From contig CAZVLF010000014.1 of assembly GCA_964627795.1 (NCBI GenBank), positions 1 through 13,812 of the forward strand: a stretch of DNA of 13,812 nucleotides, given 5' to 3'. The notes below the pieces were generated by a model that was given only the letters and a program-made list of their open reading frames with translations, had not been told where the DNA came from and searched no databases. Origin of the DNA: CANDYO01 sp964627795. Its GTDB lineage: Bacteria > Pseudomonadota > Alphaproteobacteria > Rickettsiales > CANDYO01. Shown here one piece after another: positions 1 to 7,150 of this stretch; position 1 is the stretch's first letter, and each line of letters opens with the position of its first letter. Made by a program: the position numbers and the translations under genes.

Positions 1-55
1 TATATAGCTTCTTCGCTAGAAAAAAAATTTCTCATTATTTTTATCAATCTATAAT

Positions 56-103
56 TAATCCCAAATATTAATAATAGTTAATTATTATTAATATTTGGGA
101 TTA
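56..103. repeat. Perfect 21-bp inverted repeat (long AT-rich hairpin)
   Basis: Bases 56-76 are exactly complementary to 83-103, leaving a 6-base loop. The arms begin TAATCCCAAATATT. An A run (103-109) follows on the plus strand, so it is not a rightward terminator. For leftward transcription the bases after the stem (ATTAT) make only a weak U tract. It could be a terminator for the LuxR pseudogene side, a small palindromic mobile repeat, or the end of an element outside the window. Confidence 0.6.
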
Positions 104-184
104 AAAAAATATTAAATAAAAAATATCAACATAATAATTAATAAAACTTAATTATTTTAATAAATCTTTATTATTTGTTAAAAT

Positions 185-301
185 ATGGCAATCAAGAATG
201 CTATAAATTGAGGGTATGCTAGTGATTTTAAAAAAGAAATTAAATTATTTTTAGTGATGAATATGTTAGCAAGTATTACTCATCCTTTATGGAGAAGCTA
301 A
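185..301 (+). pseudogene. Possible remnant of an unidentified gene
   Basis: A 38-codon stretch opens with ATG at 185, has an in-frame TGA at 209-211, and continues as readable protein to a TAA at 299-301 (ending ...LASITHPLWRS). A T-rich run follows the stop. I do not recognise a family. The stretch is short and the region is low-complexity, so it may be chance. The rest of 104-453 shows only AT-rich sequence with small imperfect hairpins and no supported gene. Confidence 0.2.
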
Positions 302-453
302 TTTTTTTTTTATTCTTATCCTCTTTTATTATTGGTATCTTTAAAGTGAAAAAAATTATTTTACCTACTTTTACGTAGCTAAAATTGCTAAACTATAGAT
401 ATAAAATTTGTTACTCCACAATATAAGTATAATATGCAACCTTCTTTAACTAA

Positions 454-1268
454 TTAACTATATAATGTTTGATATAATCTTATTAATTGGGATTTATAGT
501 TGAATCCTGTTTTTTCTTTTATACGATTTAAATGAGTTTCTAGAGTTCTATGGCTTAATGCTAATATTCTAGCAATTTCTTTCATGCAGTATCCCTTGCT
601 CAACAAATTCAAGCATTCCAATTGCTTTGTGGAAAAATTAACATCTTTACTTGGTAGAGTAACTTTTTTACCATTATCCATCCCCATAGCGCGCCAGAAC
701 CCTTGAATATCAATTTCATTTTCTGCTTGATGAATAGCAAAATTATATCCATTTTTATACCTAGCTTTGCATTTTTCACTCTGTATAATCACATCACTAA
801 ATTTTTTTTTAAAATGACTAGATATTTCATCAAGTGATGATTTTTTAAATAAGAATAATTTTTTAGTTGATGATTATTATTTATTGCCCTTAAAAGGCTA
901 AAACATTCCATGTTATCGTCATTAAATGTACATTGCGTTAAACCATGCCAATAACCTTTATCAAAGAATATTTTTGCGCCTTCAGTTGCCGGATAATCTG
1001 GCCATAAAATTAATTCGCTTTTATTTGATTTTTCTATGCATTGTTAAATATAGGATTGGACATTTTCTTCAATTATATTTGAACAATATTCTTGAGATAT
1101 ATTTTGATCATTAGTTAATAATATATAAGAACCGTCATAATATGCTTTAAAATATATAAAAAGTGATATACCTAAGTATTCATTAAATGGCTTGCAATAC
1201 TCGTTAATTCTAGAATCAATAGTCTTATAATATTCCATTGCACTTTTATTTACAGATACAATATTCAT
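454..1268 (-). pseudogene. LuxR-family transcriptional regulator, disrupted by a stop and a frameshift
   Basis: Read from ATG at 1268 with a good GGAG ribosome site 8 nt upstream. The first 74 codons resemble the start of a Legionella/Rickettsiales-type sensor domain, including an FKAYYDGSYILLTND stretch. An in-frame TAA at 1044-1046 interrupts it. The same frame then continues clearly (SELILWPDYP, then FFDKGYWHGLT, typical of this sensor domain) to about 846. There one base appears lost from the T run 841-846, and the sequence continues in the next frame (KKSSLDEISSHF...) into a C-terminal LuxR-type helix-turn-helix (FSTKQLECLNLLSKG ... TLETHLNRIKEKTG). Restored, it would be about 272 residues. 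The 112-codon C-terminal half could in principle be made alone from GTG at 792, giving a free HTH domain, but I see no ribosome site for it. A possible promoter lies at 1333-1360 (TTGTAC, 16 nt, TATATA). Confidence 0.8.
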
Positions 1269-1294
1269 AATATATACTCCAAAACTAATGAATT

Positions 1295-1306
1295 AGGAAA
1301 TTTCCT
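1295..1306. promoter_or_regulatory. 12-bp perfect palindrome upstream of the LuxR pseudogene
   Basis: AGGAAATTTCCT is its own reverse complement and lies about 27 nt upstream of the LuxR-pseudogene start. This would be a plausible operator position for autoregulation. In an AT-rich genome a 12-bp palindrome may be chance, and no second copy was noticed. Confidence 0.2.
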
Positions 1307-1409
1307 TTTCACTCCTATAATTATCTTAATTATATATAGTTAATATTATAATTGGTACAAGCTTGATTACTAGTTCTTATTAAAATATTCATATTGTAAT
1401 ATTTTTTTT

Positions 1410-1451
1410 AAAATAAGAATGTACGTGAAAATAACGCACATTCTTGATTTT
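1410..1451 (-). terminator. Hairpin downstream of the O-methyltransferase, likely terminator
   Basis: Bases 1410-1426 (AAAATAAGAATGTACGT) pair with 1434-1451 over about 16 bp with one bulge and one mismatch, loop GAAAATA. It lies about 65 nt beyond the stop of the leftward O-methyltransferase gene. On the minus strand the distal arm ends in a short U stretch. No better terminator is visible in 1269-1514. Confidence 0.55.
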
Positions 1452-1514
1452 ATTTTAAATTTAATCAAGTTCTAATTTGAGCTGCATTAAAAGCAAAATT
1501 ATATAGAAGGAATA

Positions 1515-2204
1515 TTATGGCTTTTTATAAATTATAGTTAATCCATCATAAAGAGGTAATAATATAAGGTCTATTCGATCATCATCTTTTAATTTTATGT
1601 TTAATTTGCGAATAGAAATTGTTGTTGGATGTTCATCTTGTGAGGAGTCTATAACCTTACCATACCATAAAGTATTATCAATTAGTAGTAAACCTTTTGG
1701 CCTTAGAAGCTCTAAAGATAATTCGTAATATAAATCATAATTACATTTATCAGCATCAATAAAAATCAAATCAAAGCTATTATAAAGCCCCTGTTTATGT
1801 AAATTTTTTAAAGTATCTATTGCTGGAGCTAAGTGTAAATTTATCTTATGGTCTAGTTTTTTCTTTTTCCAATATTTTTGGGCTATATCAGTAGTTTTTT
1901 TACATATATCACAAGTTATAATATTTCCATCTTCTGGCAAAGCCATTGCAAATGCTAATGTACTATAACCAGTATAAGTTCCAATTTCTAAAATCTTGCG
2001 TGCATTAATTAATTTCGCCATCAATGCCATGAATTGCCCCTGTTCAGGGGTAACTTGCATTATACTACCTACCATAGTCTGGGTTTCTTCTCTAATTTCA
2101 TTTAAAATTGGATCTTCTCTTAGAGAATTATCTGAAGCATATCTATGAATTATTTTATCGAAAATTATGTTGTGGTTATTTGCCATATATTTTGTGTATA
2201 ACAT
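1515..2204 (-). CDS. SAM-dependent O-methyltransferase, caffeoyl-CoA/catechol type (methyltransferase family 3)
   Basis: It transfers a methyl group from S-adenosylmethionine to a hydroxyl group, probably in a metal-dependent way. The in vivo substrate in bacteria is generally unknown. The 229-residue protein has the family layout: an N-terminal helical stretch, SAM motif I LEIGTYTGYS (72-81), an acidic residue D99 after the second strand, FIDADK (148-153) with metal-binding acids, and LIDNTLW (174-180) where N177 completes the metal site. It has no signal peptide, so it is cytoplasmic. The ATG at 2204 and one six codons later (2186) are both possible, and neither has a clear Shine-Dalgarno sequence. 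It stands alone, 160 nt downstream of prs on the same strand. The gap 2205-2364 shows no further gene, only small AT-rich inverted repeats. The gene looks intact. Confidence 0.88.
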   Translation of the reverse strand: MLYTKYMANNHNIIFDKIIHRYASDNSLREDPILNEIREETQTMVGSIMQVTPEQGQFMALMAKLINARKILEIGTYTGYSTLAFAMALPEDGNIITCDICKKTTDIAQKYWKKKKLDHKINLHLAPAIDTLKNLHKQGLYNSFDLIFIDADKCNYDLYYELSLELLRPKGLLLIDNTLWYGKVIDSSQDEHPTTISIRKLNIKLKDDDRIDLILLPLYDGLTIIYKKP

Positions 2205-2364
2205 AGTAATTATTTTAATTATGTAATGTACATCAAACTTGCTGAAAAATAAATAACGCTTAAGGAAATGAATTTAGATTTTTTCTAAGAAGTAATGATG
2301 CTTTAATTAAGAATGATAAGTAAAATGGTCGCAATTACATTAAAATTGAGCTAAGTAGTAATTA

Positions 2365-3258
2365 TTAAACATTTATTACTTCTTTATTAATAGCATTTGC
2401 TATTAAGTCCACGCTCGGTATAACATTAATAAAATTTGGTAAATGACTGTTAGATATTGTATCTGAGATATAAAAATTATCAAATTCAGCTAACCCTATT
2501 TTTTTTAGGCAGTCACCAGAAAAAACTCCATGAGTAATGCAAGCTGCAACTGATTTAGCACCCTTATCTTTTAGTAATCTTGATGCTTTGCATATAGTAC
2601 TTCCAGTGTCCACAATATCATCTATAATTATACAATCTTTTCCTTTCGCATCACCTATAATTGAAGTCATCTCGCATTCTCCGTTAAAATTTCTACTTTT
2701 ATCAATTATAACTAGATCTGCTTGTAATTTATGAGCAAAAATTTTGGCTCTTGTTAATCCACCAAGATCAGGTGATACCACAACATATTTACCTTGATTG
2801 TCAAATAAAGGAATGAAAAGTGAAGAAGAGTCTAAATTTTTCACTCCTATTTTAAAGAAACCTTCTGCTTGTTTGGAATGTAAATCTATTGTAATAAGCC
2901 TATTAATACCTGAGGTTTCTATAAGATTAGCTACAAGACTTGCTGAAATAGGTCCATAAGCATAAGAAGGTCTATCTTGGCGGCTATATCCAAAATAAGG
3001 CACTATAGCAGTTATATTTCTGGCCCCCGCCCTTTTTGCCGTATCAGTAAGTAGAAGTAATTCCATTAAATGATCATTTGCGGGTTTGGAAGTTGATTGT
3101 AATATAATAATATCCTTATTATATAAATCGTGAGTTATCTGAATTTTTAATTCTTGATCTTCAAATTTTTTTGTATTTGCTATAACAATTTCTGCTTTAA
3201 GCCTGGTTGCAAGCTGTTGAGCTAACTTCACATGACTGCTTCCTGCAATTATAATCAT
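2365..3258 (-). CDS. prs: Ribose-phosphate pyrophosphokinase (PRPP synthetase)
   Basis: It makes phosphoribosyl pyrophosphate from ribose-5-phosphate and ATP, the precursor for purine, pyrimidine, NAD, histidine and tryptophan synthesis. At 297 residues it is somewhat shorter than the common form of about 315. Visible motifs are FEDQELKIQI (32-41, the position of the usual F-DGE motif), YFGYSRQDRP (88-97), the catalytic-histidine region TIDLHSKQAEGFF (123-135), VSPDLGGLTRA (161-171), and the PRPP-binding loop DDIVDTGST (213-221), which is complete. The start is ATG at 3258; the upstream ribosome site is weak (GGATAT). The protein is cytoplasmic. It has its own promoter, so it is probably transcribed separately from the upstream ABC operon. 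No frameshift or missing key residue is seen. Confidence 0.93.
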   Translation of the reverse strand: MIIIAGSSHVKLAQQLATRLKAEIVIANTKKFEDQELKIQITHDLYNKDIIILQSTSKPANDHLMELLLLTDTAKRAGARNITAIVPYFGYSRQDRPSYAYGPISASLVANLIETSGINRLITIDLHSKQAEGFFKIGVKNLDSSSLFIPLFDNQGKYVVVSPDLGGLTRAKIFAHKLQADLVIIDKSRNFNGECEMTSIIGDAKGKDCIIIDDIVDTGSTICKASRLLKDKGAKSVAACITHGVFSGDCLKKIGLAEFDNFYISDTISNSHLPNFINVIPSVDLIANAINKEVINV

Positions 3259-3303
3259 CTACATATCCAATATTTTTGGTTAGAGCTTTTAATATACCTT
3301 AAG

Positions 3304-3332
3304 ATTATAGACCTAAGGCCTTATTTCTGCAA
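3304..3332 (-). promoter_or_regulatory. Predicted sigma-70 promoter of prs
   Basis: On the minus strand a TTGCAG -35 box (3327-3332) is followed by a 17-nt spacer and a perfect TATAAT -10 box (3304-3309). Transcription would start near 3297, about 40 nt upstream of the prs ATG. The -35 matches consensus at only three positions, but spacing and -10 are ideal. Confidence 0.5.
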
Positions 3333-3379
3333 AGAATATATTATAATTTTATATTTTATTTCTTTATAAGAACTAATCA

Positions 3380-4210
3380 TCAAATAGCATTTTTCCTCTC
3401 TTTTTGTAAGCTTAAAACAAGTAATACTACACTTCCGGTAAAAAACTTTAAATCACTAGGAGCAAGCCCAAATGATAAAGCAAAACCTTGGATCTGTTGA
3501 TAAATTAAGCTTCCTACAATTGGTGCTGCAAGTTGCCTTATCAATGTATTATTGCCTATTATTACCTCTCCTATCATTAAGCTTGCAAGCCCATGTATAA
3601 CAATGCCAATTCCCATACCCACGTCCATAAACTGCTGAATTTGTACTATTAAACTTCCAGCTAAGCCAAACATAGATCCAGCAATAAATAGCCCTAATCC
3701 TGTATATTTATTGATGCTAAGCCCTTGGCTTATAGAAAATTTAAGGTTCATACCTATTGATCTAAATCTTAGTCCAAAATCAGTATTTAAAAAGCACAAA
3801 AACATTATTAAGCATATGAATATGATCCCTACCAATAATAGAATATTGATATTAAGCATGGTATTATTAAATAATGCTATGTTTGGCCTCCCCATAATTC
3901 TTAAATTTATACTATAAGCCATGGTACTTAATATAATTCCTGCAAGCAGGCTATTAACTTTCATTCTTAAGGCCACCTGTGAGGTAGCTAAAGCCATCAT
4001 CCCACCACCAAGCACTCCTCCAAATATTGCTAGTATTGGCGAAATTTCTAAAGCAATTAAACTAGCACATATAGCGCCACCTAAAGGATAAGCCCCTTCT
4101 GCTGTTAAATCAGGAAAGTTAAGAAAACGAAATGGAATCATAATTCCAAAACTAATTATTGCTAATATTAAACCTTGCAATACACCTGTTTGAATAAGCT
4201 CAATGTTCAT
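3380..4210 (-). CDS. ABC transporter permease, TrpY-like (branched-chain amino acid/ribose permease superfamily)
   Basis: Membrane subunit of the importer encoded with the two preceding genes. The start is set by a strong ribosome site, AGGAGGTG at 4214-4221, four nt before ATG 4210. This gives 276 residues (MNIELIQTG...); a longer reading to 4270 adds 20 residues that lie inside the ATPase gene in another frame and is less likely. The protein is almost entirely hydrophobic helices, with about eight membrane segments. It carries family-typical stretches: LNFPDLTAEGAYPLGGA near residue 30, KVNSLLAGI near residue 85, and GLRFRSIGMN in the central loop. It overlaps the ATPase gene by 11 nt, consistent with translational coupling. 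Substrate cannot be read from the permease. The Trp-rich leader upstream points to tryptophan, while the family as a whole is poorly characterised. It ends with TGA. Confidence 0.88.
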   Translation of the reverse strand: MNIELIQTGVLQGLILAIISFGIMIPFRFLNFPDLTAEGAYPLGGAICASLIALEISPILAIFGGVLGGGMMALATSQVALRMKVNSLLAGIILSTMAYSINLRIMGRPNIALFNNTMLNINILLLVGIIFICLIMFLCFLNTDFGLRFRSIGMNLKFSISQGLSINKYTGLGLFIAGSMFGLAGSLIVQIQQFMDVGMGIGIVIHGLASLMIGEVIIGNNTLIRQLAAPIVGSLIYQQIQGFALSFGLAPSDLKFFTGSVVLLVLSLQKERKNAI

Positions 4211-4934
4211 ATGCACCTCCTGATGATAAAATTTGGTCTTCATATTGATGAAACAACCTAAGCAAGTCATTAACGCTTAAAGATTTCTTTTCATCATTAC
4301 TGATATCAAGAACTATTTTGCCTTGATGCAGCATAATTAGACGGTTTCCATATTTAATGGCATCATCCATTTTATGTGTTATCATTATAGTTGTAGTGTT
4401 AAACTCTTTTACTTGCTTTGCAGTATACTCCATAAGTAATTCTTGCATTTTTGGATCAAGAGCTGAAGTATGTTCATCTAGAAGAAGAACATCATATCCT
4501 GAGTTTGCAGCCATTAAAGTTGCGATCATTTGCCTTTGCCCCCCCGATAGTAATTTAAGCGGCTTATTTAAATATTCTTCAAGCCCTATATTTAAGCATT
4601 TAATTTCCTTAATGACATTTTTTTTATAGCGGCTATAAAAAGCTAATTTTGCCTTTTTTATTTTACTTAAAGCAATATTTTCCAGCAAAGTCATCTCAGG
4701 CACGGTTCCTATATTAACATCTTGCAACACATGAGCAATTTTTCCATTAACCTCTAAGCTTCCTATATCAGGTAAATATTCTCCAGTTAAAATTTTAAAA
4801 AATGTTGATTTTCCTGAACCGTTGGCACCGATTACAACACAAAAATCACCTTTATTTAGTGATAAATTTAGATCATTTAATACAGGTGTATATAACCCCT
4901 GAAATGATTTTGTAACATTTCTGATTCTGATCAT
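4200..4934 (-). CDS. ABC transporter ATP-binding protein, TrpZ-like
   Basis: Cytoplasmic ATPase that powers the importer. The 244-residue protein has all nucleotide-binding motifs: Walker A GANGSGKST (36-44), Q-loop glutamine Q71 in HVLQDVN, signature LSGGQ (129-133), Walker B VLLLDE (149-154), and switch histidine H187 in ITHKMDD. The DEHTSALDP sequence after Walker B is characteristic of the ATPases that partner with this permease and binding-protein class. The start is ATG at 4934, three nt after the stop of the binding-protein gene. It terminates with TGA at 4200-4202 inside the permease start region. It is central in a three-gene operon ordered binding protein, ATPase, permease, and looks intact. 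Confidence 0.92.
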   Translation of the reverse strand: MIRIRNVTKSFQGLYTPVLNDLNLSLNKGDFCVVIGANGSGKSTFFKILTGEYLPDIGSLEVNGKIAHVLQDVNIGTVPEMTLLENIALSKIKKAKLAFYSRYKKNVIKEIKCLNIGLEEYLNKPLKLLSGGQRQMIATLMAANSGYDVLLLDEHTSALDPKMQELLMEYTAKQVKEFNTTTIMITHKMDDAIKYGNRLIMLHQGKIVLDISNDEKKSLSVNDLLRLFHQYEDQILSSGGAYEH

Positions 4935-4937
4935 AAT

Positions 4938-5900
4938 TTACTCCACAATTTCAATATTTGTTGGCAAATTTATATTAAATTCTTCAGCTATCTTTTTATT
5001 AACTATTTTGTGATGATCAGAAAACGTTGGATAAATTGGTGCTAATTCACTAACTTGTTTTCCTCTTAAAACTTCAGCTGCTAACTTTCCTGCATTGTTA
5101 CCAACAGCTTTATAACTAACACCAAAGCTTGCTAGTGCTAAGCCATCTCGAACTGCTTGTCCTTCAACATTAAATAATGGTATATGCATCTTACGAGCTT
5201 CTGCTGCAATAGTTGGTAATGTTGGCTGTATAGGCCCACTTGTTCCAACATAAATTAAATCAACTTCACCTTTAAATTTTTGCATTCTAATAGCTACATC
5301 TCTTGGTTGTTCAACAGGTATAGCAACAATTTCCATATTTAAATTTAAAACAGCTTCTTTCATCATATTTAAAAGAGCTCTATCATTGTTTTCTGAAATT
5401 GCGTATAGCAGTCCAACTTTTTTTGCATTAGGAAGTAAAGATTTAGCAAATTGCAAAAAGCTTTTTAGATCCTGCATATCAGAGCTACCGGTAATATTTT
5501 CATTTGATTTATGTGCATTATTTATAAGCCCTCCTTCTATAGGATCTGTAATTGCATTATAAATTATCGGCATATCTTTAACCTTGCTCTTTGCTGCTTG
5601 TGCAACAGGTGTAGTTAACACCATCATTATTTTAGGATTTTTTGCTTTTAAAGTTGAGATCATTTGAGGGATAAGGGAGGGATCAAACCCAACATCAGCA
5701 ATTTCATAAATGATAGTTTTATTCTCTCTAAAACCTTCATTTTCCATTTGCTTTTTGAATCCTTCAATTGCATCATTTAAAGATGAATGCGGGCCATAAT
5801 TAGCGATTGCTATAATGGGTAGCTTATCATTTTTATTTATATAAAAGCTCATAAAACCTGTAACTAGGGCTACACTTAATAAAAATAATTTATTTTTCAT
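4938..5900 (-). CDS. ABC transporter substrate-binding protein, TrpX-like (ABC_sub_bind family)
   Basis: Extracytoplasmic binding protein that should capture the substrate and deliver it to the permease. I place the start at ATG 5900 because GGAG lies 8 nt upstream of it and the protein then opens with a classic signal sequence (MKNKLFLLSVALVTGF). An ATG nine codons earlier (5927) is possible but lacks a good ribosome site. Length is 320 residues. No lipobox cysteine is seen, so it is probably periplasmic or N-terminally anchored. Two-lobed binding-fold features include the TTPVAQAAK and MPIIYNAITDPIEGGL stretches in lobe one and DLIYVGTSGPIQPTLPTIA in the second, both typical of this family. 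The TrpXYZ class is a predicted tryptophan importer in Gram-positive bacteria. Here the Trp-codon-rich leader supports the same role, but that is inference. Confidence 0.88.
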   Translation of the reverse strand: MKNKLFLLSVALVTGFMSFYINKNDKLPIIAIANYGPHSSLNDAIEGFKKQMENEGFRENKTIIYEIADVGFDPSLIPQMISTLKAKNPKIMMVLTTPVAQAAKSKVKDMPIIYNAITDPIEGGLINNAHKSNENITGSSDMQDLKSFLQFAKSLLPNAKKVGLLYAISENNDRALLNMMKEAVLNLNMEIVAIPVEQPRDVAIRMQKFKGEVDLIYVGTSGPIQPTLPTIAAEARKMHIPLFNVEGQAVRDGLALASFGVSYKAVGNNAGKLAAEVLRGKQVSELAPIYPTFSDHHKIVNKKIAEEFNINLPTNIEIVE

Positions 5901-5943
5901 ATTTAACTCCATATTTATTTTTTTCATTTCTTTTATGTGATTT

Positions 5944-5963
5944 GCATTAAGAGGTATTAATGC
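5944..5963. promoter_or_regulatory. Inverted repeat just upstream of the ABC operon start
   Basis: GCATTAA (5944-5950) and TTAATGC (5957-5963) are perfect 7-bp arms around a 6-base spacer, 44 nt upstream of the preferred start of the binding-protein gene. It could be an operator or, in the transcript, a hairpin affecting translation initiation. No U tract follows, so it is not a standard terminator. Confidence 0.35.
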
Positions 5964-6054
5964 AGATTTTTTTACTTAAGATTTGGGTATAGAAATGCTA
6001 TTGGCCTAAAGGCCATGTGAAGTTAAACGAAAAGAATTGAATATTTAGTAGATG

Positions 6055-6089
6055 AAAAAATAATAGCATATTAAAACAAAAACATTATA
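6055..6089 (-). terminator. Weak AT-rich hairpin with six-U run in the ABC leader
   Basis: On the minus strand ATAATG pairs with CTATTAT with one bulge, and six T (plus-strand 6055-6060) follow. It begins about 30 nt after the stop of the Trp-rich mini-ORF, the expected place for an attenuator terminator. The stem is short and nearly all A/U, so on its own it is weak evidence. Confidence 0.25.
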
Positions 6090-6120
6090 AATTGACAAAA
6101 TGGTTTCAAGATAAGCGAAA

Positions 6121-6174
6121 TTAACGCCAACACCACCAATTAATTGCCAAATTTTTAACATTTAAGTTTAACAT
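6121..6174 (-). CDS. Candidate Trp leader peptide MLNLNVKNLAINWWCWR
   Basis: A 17-codon ORF starts with ATG at 6174, about 32 nt from a near-consensus promoter, and ends TAA at 6121-6123. Its last five sense codons are TGG TGG TGT TGG CGT, so three Trp codons occur within four positions. A GAG seven to eight nt upstream of ATG could serve as ribosome site. Trp codons are rare in this AT-rich window. Short peptides with tandem Trp codons next to the stop are the hallmark of ribosome-mediated trp attenuators in proteobacteria. The next operon encodes an importer of the TrpXYZ class, so the position makes sense. When charged tRNA-Trp is scarce the ribosome would stall here and favour transcription of the importer. 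The mechanism is inferred; the ORF and codons are seen directly. Confidence 0.6.
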   Translation of the reverse strand: MLNLNVKNLAINWWCWR

Positions 6175-6212
6175 TATTACTCAGTTTCAGTAATTTATAA
6201 GAGATGAGTTAA

Positions 6213-6240
6213 ATTTTATAATAATAAACTTAGGTGTCAA
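6213..6240 (-). promoter_or_regulatory. Near-consensus sigma-70 promoter of the ABC operon leader
   Basis: On the minus strand a perfect TTGACA (6235-6240) is followed by a 16-nt spacer and TAAAAT (6213-6218), one mismatch from TATAAT. Transcription would begin near 6206, about 32 nt before the Trp-rich mini-ORF. It is the best-matching promoter in the window. Confidence 0.6.
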
Positions 6241-6300
6241 TAGCAAAATTATTAAAGCTTTATTTAGCCATAAAAATTGAAATAAGTTAAAACCTCCTTG

Positions 6301-7094
6301 TTAGTTTACACTTATTTTTTTAAAAGCAACTACTCCGGTAAAAGATCCTTTATCTATTATATCCCATTTATTTGTTTTTTCATTACGTTCCATACTGAAA
6401 ACATCTTGGATTATAAAACCTTCCTTCTTAAGAAAATCTTTAAACGTTGTTTTATCTAACAAAAAAAGAGTTTTTTGCTTACTTCTTACTTCTTGATATA
6501 TCGTAATATCCTTAACAAAGCCTGGACATTTTAGTTTATCCTTCAAACGTTTTCGTATTCTGGTACAAAAGACTCATAGCCATAGGGAGAAACAGCAAAA
6601 ATAAAAAGTTTGCCTTGGTCGTTTAATAATTCATAAGTTTTTTTAATGACTTTTTAACTTCCTCTGGCATCATAAATAATAGTACACTATGGAAAATAAT
6701 ACCTCTAAAGCTATTTGCTTTTAAGTGTTTTTTCATAAGAAAAATTAGCTTGGTAGAGGGTTAATCTATCTTTTTTTTTGCAGCATTCTAAAGCCCTATT
6801 ATAAAGTATATTAAGGTGTCTTGCATATAGATCATTAGCAGTAATTAATGTTTTGGTTATTTTTATCAACTCTAAAACTAAGTTTACATATATAGAACCA
6901 ACTTCTAGAATTTTATCTTTTCTAAAGAGATTTTTTGCATAAATTATAAAATCTTGTGTTATAGGATCATCTAAATAAGACGCTATAGCCCAAATACCAT
7001 TTAATACTGGAATCCCTCTAGCTGGATAGGGCTCTGGCATAGTGTTAGCATAAGCGTTATAGTTAAATAATATTAATATAGATAGAATTTTTAT
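6301..7094 (-). pseudogene. Class I SAM-dependent methyltransferase, broken by several frameshifts
   Basis: Four consecutive pieces on the minus strand join into one methyltransferase of about 250 residues. The piece from 7040 opens MPEPYPARGIPVLNG, then carries a SAM motif I remnant, DKILEVGSIYVN, and TANDLYARHLNIL. The frame shifts at the T run 6728-6733, after which KANSFRGIIFHSV and LFMMPEEVKKSLKK are readable. It shifts again at the T run 6638-6644, giving TYELLNDQGKLFIFAVSP. A third shift near 6547-6550 leads into the last piece, ending TAA at 6301-6303. Motif I is also degenerate (GSIYVN where G-x-G is usual). Upstream of 7040 the frame stays open and reads IKILSILILFNYNAYA before NTMPEP, like a Sec signal peptide starting at ATA 7092-7094, perhaps a mutated ATG. 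I do not know the substrate. Confidence 0.75.
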
Positions 7095-7150
7095 ATATTG
7101 CGTTGATCAAAAATAAAGCAATTTTAAATTTATAAACTATTTAACTGATT

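Larger units (their letters stand above)
5930..6206 (-). promoter_or_regulatory. Structured leader of the ABC operon, candidate attenuator region
   Basis: About 300 nt lie between the predicted transcription start (near 6206) and the binding-protein start. In transcript order it contains the Trp-rich mini-ORF, an AT-rich hairpin followed by six U (6055-6089), and a TGGCC-TTTA-GGCCA hairpin at 6002-6015. That hairpin is bracketed by 8-base arms, ATGCTATT and AATAGCAT (plus-strand 6062-6069 and 5995-6002), that can pair. The GCATTAA hairpin follows at 5944-5963. The alternative pairings are what an attenuator needs, but I could not fold them reliably, and the stems are AT-rich. The stretch 6240-6300 shows no gene. 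Confidence 0.4.

Noticed and set aside
4211..4270. Longer N-terminus for the permease
   Set aside because: A strong AGGAGGTG site precedes ATG 4210; the extra 20 residues lie inside the ATPase gene and are not hydrophobic or family-like.
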